From Ambrosia x helenae (Eukaryota > Streptophyta > Magnoliopsida > Asterales > Asteraceae), in contig CM061233.1 of assembly GCA_030844895.1 (NCBI GenBank), positions 88,993,563 through 89,057,562 on the forward strand: a stretch of DNA of 64,000 nt, in the 5' to 3' direction. Numbering within the stretch: the stretch's first letter is position 1; every line of letters starts with the position of its first letter. Shown here one piece after another: positions 55,500 to 64,000 of this stretch. Made by a program: the position numbers and the translations under genes. Below the pieces are notes generated by a model that had not been told where the DNA came from, searched no databases, and saw nothing but the letters and a program-made list of their open reading frames with translations.

Positions 55500-57039
55500 C
55501 TGCAAACCAAGAAGTTAACACTTAAATGATTAAGATATGTATAAAAAGGTATAATTAGTAAAATGAGACGAATGAAAACCATAAACTAACAAATAACCAA
55601 CATTAGAAGCTTCAACTTTTGAATTCAGTATCCATACGTATTTTAGCAAGTGAAATAGGTGTGCATTAGTATGTATTTATAGAATAAACTTTAGTAGGTT
55701 AGCACATGGTTTAATTTTCAAATTCATGATTTTCCCATCCCTTTAAATTATGAAATTTTGTTAAACTTTAGTAGGTTAGCACATGGTTTAAATTTTGAAA
55801 TTGATGATTTTCCCACCCCTTTAAATTAGGAAATTTTGTTTATCTTTGACTAAAGTGTAAAAAATTATTGTGTTTTCTGTGAATACAGAATTCAGTGCAT
55901 TTATCTTTTTTTTTTTAAACTCTGTTAAAAAGAACCCCTTCAAATTAGGGAGTTTTGTTGTTATTAACATATATGTTCATATCACATGGATATATAATAT
56001 GCATCATGTGTTTTCTACCAAATTTATGCAGTTGAGGTTTTTAAAAGAAATATACCTACAATTAATATCTACAATGCATTTTTATATTTTTTTATAAACT
56101 TAATTATTTTAAAGTTTTATACATTTAGCTAGTTATGTATATTTAAAAGTTTAATGGGATTTCTTTTAGTTCATTATATTTATGTGTATACCTATTAATA
56201 TATGCATGCATACCCATATATATGCACATATTGCTAATGTTGATTATTTAAATAGGGTACTACAATTGAAGCTATCAGTAACAAACATGATAAAGCATTC
56301 TTAGAGCCCAGTCTTGTGTTGCAGTTTTGTTACCGTATGACAAATTAATTGTCTGTCAAAGTAAGGATGAACCATAATGTTTAACAACATTATCATATTT
56401 TAAGAATCACCAAAGCTGATATGTGGATTTCGAGTGCCCTGTTTGGTTTTTTAAATCGTTGCATTTGATTTATGTGAATTTTTCATTATTACGCGAAACA
56501 GTATTTAACACCAAATTCAATTTTACAATTTTGAGTTTTACTTGATCATGAAATGGTGTTATGATTCAACATCCATATTAACAATAAATCCATATTATAT
56601 TTCATCTAGTTAGTATTTAAAACATAAAATGCAATAATCACTTGTACATAAGACATTTTTTCTTGTACATTTCAATCCACACATCGGTATTGACTACGAC
56701 AAACACCGACACGTCGACAAAAATGAGCCGGTCGTCATGGTATATTCAAATGTTTTTAAAATATAATAGTTTTAAAGTTATGATAGAATTAAATAAAAGA
56801 AATTATAATTTTGCAGGGGAGGGGATGAAAATGTAATTACTAACTAAAAATTAGGGAATTAAAGTGTAAATAAGATAGGGTAGTAAAGTGTAAATAATGT
56901 ATGAATGACTATTTTACCCTCATTTTATGGTTGTTAATGAAAAATTATTTCTTAACTTTTGGATATCTTGAAATACCCATCCCTCATGCATTATAACATA
57001 GTATAGATATAGATAGTATAGATTGGTTATTACTTAACC

Positions 57040-57612
57040 CCAACATATTATTTTTAAATAAAAAAACTATAGCAATACTATACTCAAATTAAGAAGAAAA
57101 ACTGCTCGTTTATACAGTGTAATAATATTAAGAAAATATTAACATGTGAAAAGGTTATGGACATTTAAAAACCGCGGGGTAGTTGGTTAAAATAAGGGTG
57201 AAAAGTGTAATTATTATTTAAATAAAAGAAATTAAGTATAGTTGAGGGGACAAATGTGTAAGTATTGTGTAAGTAGTTACATGTGCATTGTGTGTTGTAC
57301 TCTAAGCAATTATACATGTATAACTTGTTTTTGTTTCGGTTATTGCTTAACCATAACATATTTAAAAAAAATAAAAAATAAAAAAACTATAGCAATACTA
57401 TACTCAAATTAAAGAGAATAAAATGCTCTTTTATACGGTGTAATAATATTAGGAAAATATTATCGTCTGAAAAAGTTATGAATGTTTAAAAATCGTGGGT
57501 AGTTGGTTAAAATAAATATGCAAAAGTGTAATTAGTATTTAAATAAATAGAAATGGAGTAAAGTTGATGGGGCAAATATGTAAGTATTGTATAAAATTAT
57601 AATATAGTATAG
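57040..57612. repeat. 310-bp tandem duplication in the Helitron 5' part
   Basis: ttattacttaaccccaacat through agtatagat (57026-57340 region) recurs at 57340-57612, about 80% similar by eye. Extra Helitron-start-like words (agtatagat inverted) occur at 57000-57020 and 57600-57612. Confidence 0.75.
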
Positions 57613-58539
57613 ATAGATAAGGGATGGAAACTGTAACTAATAAGGAGTATATGAGCAAGTTATGTTTGAAAAGACATAAATGCTCTTAAAAAGTAGTTAC
57701 TACATGCATTATGTGTTGTACTTTAAGCATTTATAATTGTATTACTTAAAAATTAAGAGGTCCTTGTGAAATGTTTTATAAGATAGTATAGATATTCATA
57801 TAATTAGAAATTTAACTTGAATACAAATAAATTTTGAAAAAAGAAGAAACTTATAATAAAAGAAATAACAAGTCTATTTTTTTAAACAATCATCTTAAAT
57901 ACAAGGACTCGGAAAGAAAATAGAAAATTTGAGGACTAAAGTTGTATACCTGATAAGAGTGAAAGTGACGGATGTCACACTCCGTCACTAAATAGATCTG
58001 GCCTCCGAACCCCTTATTCACCACCATCATCGAACCCCCTATCAAAAAACCACCACCGTCAACTTCACCCCGACCACCCCCCCTGTCACCATGAACCACC
58101 TCCACCCCCTCCCCCTCCCCGTCACTAAACACCATCACCATCAAAAACTCATCGTCTGTTCATCGAAACCCACCATCGTCATCAAAAACTCATCGTCTGT
58201 TCATCATCATGGATGAGCAGATCGGTGTTGTGTGGGAATGTGTGTGAGAGAGAGAGAGAGATGAAGAGAGAGAGAGAGTGAGAAAGAGATGAAGCATCTG
58301 GAGGGTTGGGTTTTACAAAAGAGAGAGAAGACATATTAATAATATCATTATTTAATAGAGTGGTCATTTCAGGGTTTCAAAATTACTAAAATACCCACAA
58401 TTAACTATGTGCAATGACCTTTTTAACCCTCATTAAAATAATACTAAAGAATACAAAGTTGGGGATGTGTCACTTAGTGAATGGTCCAGATGAGTTCTCA
58501 AGTTCTTGCAACTCACACGAGTTTTCAAAATATCCGGAT

Positions 58540-58541
<2 letters not shown>

Positions 58542-58591
<50 letters not shown>
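58542..58591. repeat. (TA)n run of array copy 1
   Basis: 50 bp here, against 31 bp in copy 2 (60130-60160) and 13 bp in copies 3 and 4 (61736-61748, 63325-63337). The flanks are otherwise the same. Confidence 0.92.
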
Positions 58592-58601
<10 letters not shown>

Positions 58602-58873
58602 CCATTAGCTAGCTGCCCGGCTAGCTTTTTTGAAATTGACCCGCTAGCCCACGCGAGCTAGGTCGCTTGGGCTTGCTCGCGGCAACGTTCGCTGGGACTA
58701 GTTGTGGGCCGAGCAATCCAGGTGGATAACATTGTGGCTCGCGGCAGGCTGCTCGCGGTCCACAAAACATAGTGTTAGAATCTTTCCTTGATGTAGTCAA
58801 TCATAAAACTTCACCCTTGAATTGCTCTCTATTGTCTTGTTTGAGTAATGAGCATTGAATGTATCCCTCGAGA

Positions 58874-59170
58874 TCAATTGTTTTTGCATGTAATATGTTT
58901 CCCCTGCTCCAATTCCGTTGAGAAAAAATGTGAGCCACTTATGAGAATTTCTGCATCTTTAGATTGGTCTTCCAACTCCGTTACATTTTTCATGAAAAGA
59001 ACTTGCAGAAGATATTCGAAAGCATTATTTGATAAGTAAACCAGCGGTAGCTCTTTCTCAATATCCTCCTTGTGTATTTTGCCCATTTTATCTATGAAAA
59101 TACAAGCGTTAGCAATTAATATTTCTGCAATAGAATACAAACCCCAGACCTCTGGTGGAATTTTTATGCT
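58874..59170 (-). pseudogene. captured gene-like exon, array copy 1
   Basis: Open minus-strand frame including SIAEILIANACIFIDKMGKI, EKELPLVYLSNNAFEYLLQV and KNVTELEDQSKDAEILISGS, ending CKNN*. Not recognised. Helical, leucine-rich and acidic, with no catalytic motif. Copy 1 has P where copies 2-4 have Q (KEL(P/Q)LVYL). Confidence 0.45.
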
Positions 59171-60127
59171 AAATGTCTTGAACCCAACTCCTTGAGCGAT
59201 TATTAAAATTTTGAGGTTTTAAAACTCTTAAAAAAAATAGTGATAATATCTTTTTTTAAAACAATAACCTTTATTTACTTTTGATGCTTAGTATGTATTA
59301 AAAGTGACTGATAAATATGTCATAATTTTCATAAAAATGGGGACGTCAAAGATAGCCATAAGTTTAGCAATTTCTAAGTTCTTGTTGAATAATAAAAAAA
59401 ATTGAAATGGATTAAAGATTATATTCATATCATTAGAAACTTAACTTGAATACAAATAAATTTTGAAAAAAGAAGAAACTTATAATAAAAGAAATAACAA
59501 GTCTATTTTTTTTTTAAACAATCATCTTAAATACAAGGACTCGGAAAGAAAATAGAAAATTTGAGGACTAAAGTTGTATAACTGATAAGAGTGAAAGTGA
59601 CGGATGTCACATTCCGTCACTAAACAGATCTGGCCTCCGAACCCCTTATTCACCACCATCATCGAACCCCTATCGAAAAAACCACCACCGTCAACTTCAC
59701 CCCAGCCACCCCCTGTCACCATGAACCACCTCCACCCCCTCCCCCTCCCCCGTCACTAAACACCATCACCATCAAAAACTCATCGTCTGTTCATCATCAT
59801 GGATGAGCAGATCGGTGTTGTGTTGGAATGTGTGTGTGAGAGAGAGAGATGAAGAGACAGAGAGAGTGAGAAAGAGATGAAGCATCTGGAGGGTTGGGTT
59901 TTACAAAAGAGAGAGAAGACATATTAATAATATCATTATTTAATAGAGTGGTCATTTCAGGGTTTCAAAATTACTAAAATACCCACAATTAACTATGTGC
60001 AATGACCTTTTTAACCCTCATTAAAATAATATTAAAGAATACAAAGTTGGGGATGTGTCACTTAGTGATTGGTCCATATGAGTTCTCAAGTTCTTGCAAC
60101 TCACACGAGTTTTCAAAATATCCGGAT

Positions 60128-60165
<38 letters not shown>

Positions 60166-60435
60166 ATTAGCTAGCTGCCCGGCTAGCTTTTTTGAAATTG
60201 ACCCGCTAGCCCACGCGAGCTAGGTCGCTTGGGCTTGCTCGCGGCAACGTTCGCTGGGACTAGTTGTGGGCCGAGCAATCCAGGTGGATAACATTGTGGC
60301 TCGCGGCAGGCTGCTCGCGGTCCACAAAACATAGTGTTAGAATCTTTCCTTGATGTAGTCAATCATAAAACTTCACCCTTGAATTGCTCTCTATTGTCTT
60401 GTTTGAGTAATGAGCATTGAATGTATCCCTCGAGA

Positions 60436-60730
60436 TCAATTGTTTTTGCATGTAATATGTTTCCCCTGCTCCAATTCCGTTGAGAAAAAATGTGAGCCAC
60501 TTATGAGAATTTCTGCATCTTTAGATTGGTCTTCCAACTCCGTTACATTTTTCATGAAAAGAACTTGCAGAAGATATTCGAAAGCATTATTTGATAAGTA
60601 AACCAACTGTAGCTCTTTCTCAATATCCTCCTTGTGTATTTTGCCCATTTTATCTATGAAAATACAAGCGTTAGCAATTAATATTTCTACAACAGAATAC
60701 AAACCCCAGACGTCTGGTGGAATTTTTATG
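60436..60730 (-). pseudogene. captured gene-like exon, array copy 2
   Basis: Same frame as copy 1 with the differences SVVEILIA and KELQLVYL. Joined upstream to LTR sequence. Confidence 0.45.
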
Positions 60731-62024
60731 CTAAATGTCTTGAACCCAACTCCTTGAGCGATTGTTAAAATTTTGAGGTTTTAACACTCTAAAAAAAATA
60801 GTGATAATATCTTTTTTAAAACCATAACCTTTATTTACTTTTGATGCTTAGTATGTATTAAAAGTGACTGATAAATATGTCATAATTTTCATAAAAATGG
60901 GAACGTCAAAGATAGCCATAAGTTTAGCAGTTTCTAAGTTCTTGTTGAATAATAAAAAAAATTTGAAATGGATTAAAGATTATATTCATATCATTAGAAA
61001 TTTAACTTGAATACAAATAAATTTTGAAAAAAGAAGAAACTTATAATAAAAGAAATAACAAGTCTATTTTTTTTTAAACAATCATCTTAAATACAAGGAC
61101 TCGGAAAGAGAATAGAAAATTTGAGGACTAAAGTTGTATAACTGATAAGAGTGAAAGTGACGGATGTCACACTCCGTCACTAAACAGATCTGGCCTCCGA
61201 ACCCCTTATTCACCACCATCATCGAACCCCCTATCAAAAAACCACCACCGTCAACTTCACCCCGGCCACCCCCTGTCACCATGAACCACCTCCACCCCCT
61301 CCCCCCTCCCCCGTCACTAAACACCATCACCATCAAAAACTCATCGTCTGTTCATCGAAACCCACCATCGTCATCAAGAACTCATCGTCTGTTCATCATC
61401 ATGGATGAGCAGATCGGTGTTGTGTTGGAATGTGTGTGTGAGAGAGAGAAAGAGATGAAGAGAGAGAGGGAGTGAGAAAGAGATGAAGCATCTGGAGGGT
61501 TAGGTTTTACAAAAGAGAGAGAAGACATATTAATAATATCATTATTTAATAGAGTGGTCATTTCAGGGTTTCAAAATTACTAAAATACCCACAATTAACT
61601 ATGTGCAATGACCTTTTTAACCCTCATTAAAATAATATTAAAGAATACAAAGTTGGGGATGTGTCACTTAGTGATTGGTCCAGATGAGTTCTCAAGTTCT
61701 TGCAACTCACACGAGTTTTCAAAATATCCGGATCCTATATATATATATTTTACCATTAGCTAGCTGCCCGGCTAGCTTTTTTGAAATTGACCCGCTAGCC
61801 CACGCGAGCTAGGTCGCTTGGGCTTGCTCGCGGCAACGTTCGCTGGGACTAGTTGTGGGCTGAGCAATCCAGGTGGATAACATTGTGGCTCGCGGCAGGC
61901 TGCTCGCGGTCCACAAAACATAGTGTTAGAATCTTTCCTTGATGTAGTCAATCATAAAACTTCACCCTTGAATTGCTCTCTATTGTCTTGTTTGAGTAAT
62001 GAGCATTGAATGTATCCCTCGAGA

Positions 62025-62320
62025 TCAATTGTTTTTGCATGTAATATGTTTCCCCTGCTCCAATTCCGTTGAGAAAAAATGTGAGCCACTTATGAGAATT
62101 TCTGCATCTTTAGATTGGTCTTCCAACTCCGTTACATTTTTCATGAAAAGAACTTGCAGAAGATATTCGAAAGCATTATTTGATAAGTAAACCAACTGTA
62201 GCTCTTTCTCAATATCCTCCTTGTGTATTTTGCCCATTTTATCTATGAAAATACAAGCGTTAGCAATTAATATTTCTACAACAGAATACAAACCCCAGAC
62301 GTCTGGTGGAATTTTTATGC
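62025..62320 (-). pseudogene. captured gene-like exon, array copy 3
   Basis: Identical in protein to copy 2. Joined upstream to LTR sequence at 62355. Confidence 0.45.
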
Positions 62321-63613
62321 TAAATGTCTTGAACCCAACTCCTTGAGCGATTATTAAAATTTTGAGGTTTTAACACTCTAAAAAAAATAGTGATAATATC
62401 TTTTTTAAAACCATAACCTTTATTTACTTTTGATGCTTAGTATGTATTAAAAGTGACTGATAAATATGTCATAATTTTCATAAAAATGGGAACGTCAAAG
62501 ATAGCCATAAGTTTAGCAGTTTCTAAGTTCTTGTTGAATAATAAAAAAAATTTGAAATGGATTAAAGATTATATTCATATCATTAGAAATTTAACTTGAA
62601 TACAAATAAATTTTGAAAAAAGAAGAAACTTATAATAAAAGAAATAACAAGTCTATTTTTTTTTAAACAATCATCTTAAATACAAGGACTCGGAAAGAGA
62701 ATAGAAAATTTGAGGACTAAAGTTGTATAACTGATAAGAGTGAAAGTGACGGATGTCACACTCCGTCACTAAACAGATCTGGCCTCCGAACCCCTTATTC
62801 ACCACCATCATCGAACCCCCTATCAAAAAACCACCACCGTCAACTTCACCCCGGCCACCCCCTGTCACCATGAACCACCTCCACCCCTCCCCCTCCCCCG
62901 TCACTAAACACCATCACCATCAAAAACTCATCGTCTGTTCATCGAAACCCACCATCGTCATCAAGAACTCATCGTCTGTTCATCATCATGGATGAGCAGA
63001 TCGGTGTTGTGTTGGAATGTGTGTGTGAGAGAGAGAAAGAGATGAAGAGAGAGAGAGGGAGTGAGAAAGAGATGAAGCATCTGGAGGGTTAGGTTTTACA
63101 AAAGAGAGAGAAGACATATTAATAATATCATTATTTAATAGAGTGGTCATTTCAGGGTTTCAAAATTACTAAAATACCCACAATTAACTATGTGCAATGA
63201 CCTTTTTAACCCTCATTAAAATAATATTAAAGAATACAAAGTTGGGGATGTGTCACTTAGTGATTGGTCCAGATGAGTTCTCAAGTTCTTGCAACTCACA
63301 CGAGTTTTCAAAATATCCGGATCCTATATATATATATTTTACCATTAGCTAGCTGCCCGGCTAGCTTTTTTGAAATTGACCCGCTAGCCCACGCGAGCTA
63401 GGTCGCTTGGGCTTGCTCGCGGCAACGTTCGCTGGGACTAGTTGTGGGCCGAGCAATCCAGGTGGATAACATTGTGGCTCGCGGCAGGCTGCTCGCGGTC
63501 CACAAAACATAGTGTTAGAATCTTTCCTTGATGTAGTCAATCATAAAACTTCACCCTTGAATTGCTCTCTATTGTCTTGTTTGAGTAATGAGCATTGAAT
63601 GTATCCCTCGAGA

Positions 63614-63990
63614 TCAATTGTTTTTGCATGTAATATGTTTCCCCTGCTCCAATTCCGTTGAGAAAAAATGTGAGCCACTTATGAGAATTTCTGCATCTTT
63701 AGATTGGTCTTCCAACTCCGTTACATTTTTCATGAAAAGAACTTGCAGAAGATATTCGAAAGCATTATTTGATAAGTAAACCAACTGTAGCTCTTTCTCA
63801 ATATCCTCCTTGTGTATTTTGCCCATTTTATCTATGAAAATACAAGCGTTAGCAATTAATATTTCTGCAATAGAATACAAACCCCAGACCTCTGGTGGAA
63901 TTTTTATGCTAAATGTCTTGAACCCAACTCCTTGAGCGATTATTCTACTTCGCTTAAAAGATGTAACAATATATGAGATAAGCTCAGTTT
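63614..63990 (-). CDS. gene-like exon, array copy 4, partial, may belong to a host gene
   Basis: The only copy in which the frame continues beyond the LTR junction point: upstream of QGVGFKTFSIKIPPEVWGLY it reads KTELISYIVTSFKRSRIIA to about 63983, where an AG acceptor-like site occurs. Copy 4 therefore looks like the original context from which the array was drawn. The exon would end near 63614 (CKNN*) or splice before it. Product not recognised. The window ends before the rest of the gene. Confidence 0.4.
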
Positions 63991-64000
63991 TTTAGTTGCA

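Larger units (their letters stand above)
54642..57792 (-). mobile_element. non-autonomous Helitron
   Basis: On the minus strand it begins TCTATACTATCTTATAAAAC (57792 downward) and ends with a hairpin CCCGC-N8-GCGGG (54653-54670) followed 11 bases later by CTAG. It sits exactly between host A (54641) and T (57793). The uninterrupted sequence is visible in the other LTR copies (46240, 59415), so the insertion site is proven. 3151 bp, no target duplication, no Rep/helicase. Confidence 0.92.
44290..57979 (-). mobile_element. long-LTR gypsy-like (Tekay-type?) non-autonomous element, LTRs disrupted
   Basis: LTRs of about 2.1 kb after removing insertions lie at 44290-47738 and 50097-57979, with TGT/ACA ends. 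The primer site is initiator-Met type (50081-50093). The minus-strand purine tract AAAAGTAGGGGAGAC (47739-47753) precedes the 3' LTR. Long LTRs with this primer are common in Tekay/Del chromoviruses, so the lineage is an inference. The 2.36-kb interior has no gag or pol. The outermost 50 bp of the left LTR are missing. Confidence 0.8.
50097..57979 (-). repeat. 5' LTR, split by a solo LTR and a Helitron
   Basis: Collinear with the left LTR in three pieces: 50097-50482, about 53085-54641 and 57793-57979. 36 bp present in the left LTR at 44625-44660 are missing at the solo-LTR insertion. Confidence 0.85.
57980..63944. repeat. 1.6-kb tandem array: LTR fragment plus captured unit, four copies
   Basis: The unit has a captured part of about 1.2 kb (57980-59203, 59612-60766, 61172-62354, 62761-63944) and about 405 bp from the outer end of the neighbouring LTR (59204-59611, 60767-61171, 62355-62760). 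Periods are 1632, 1560 and 1589 bp. The last copies are nearly identical. Each captured part holds a CACC/CATC-rich stretch, a GA microsatellite, a MITE-like end, a TA run, a GCTAGC/GCTCGCGG-rich cluster and a gene-like exon. Confidence 0.92.

Noticed and set aside
54642..57792. A viral or organellar insertion
   Set aside because: No viral replicase, coat, movement-protein or chloroplast gene motif was seen here or elsewhere in the window.
58414..58608. CRISPR-like or satellite interpretation of the right-edge repeats
   Set aside because: The units are 1.6 kb, contain LTR and exon-like sequence, and the host is a plant. They are segmental tandem duplications.

Overview
The window is nuclear DNA from a flowering plant. 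It has GT-AG introns, a chloroplast-type Rieske oxygenase gene, and transposable elements of plant lineages only. The mix of families (LTR elements with an Asp-tRNA primer site, hAT ends starting CAGTGGCGGATCC, and a reverse-transcriptase tail with CPICRK and RPADLL motifs) reminds me of Asteraceae, perhaps Anthemideae. That is recollection and was not checked. No intact cellular gene lies wholly inside the window. Almost everything is transposon, much of it nested.

Layout: 134-2915 is a small non-autonomous LTR element joined to part of a second copy. 3251-4707 is a PIF/Harbinger-like element, 4915-5243 a MITE and 5270-6328 a hAT-like element. 6578-11190 is a decayed Ty1/copia element on the minus strand. 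About 11480-30743 is a broken CACTA (En/Spm) element with DUF4216, DUF8039-like and Ulp1-like remnants. Inside it sit a tRNA-derived SINE (13151-13331), a hAT (13388-14323) and a non-autonomous Ty3/gypsy element (17655-30623), which is itself split by a second Ty3/gypsy element (22859-30609). The target duplications (GTTCC, TTGAA, AATGTTAA and a 14-bp SINE duplication) fix the order of events.

30948-35663 is a young copia element whose two LTRs show one visible difference. It abuts the only recognisable host gene, a PTC52-like (pheophorbide-a-oxygenase family) gene at 35669-38222. That gene has lost its start, carries a frameshift and two stop codons, and is read here as a pseudogene. 38786-40137 holds two copia-type LTR pieces and a Harbinger ORF1 remnant. 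40266-42933 is a TIR element built of internal repeats, followed by a stretch rich in a TTACACTAGTGTAA palindrome.

44290-57979 is a long-LTR, gypsy-like non-autonomous element. One LTR is split by a reverse-transcriptase-tail fragment (46262-47571). The other is split by a solo LTR (50549-53079) and a Helitron (54642-57792). From 57980 to the right edge runs a roughly 1.6-kb tandem array that alternates a piece of this LTR with a captured gene-like exon.

The most unusual observations are structural. Three unrelated LTR families each carry their own family-specific inverted-repeat cluster immediately upstream of a TATA box. Two further repeat arrays (five hairpins at 26401-26887 and a 22-bp array at 50867-51022) keep their pairing while the stem sequence changes.
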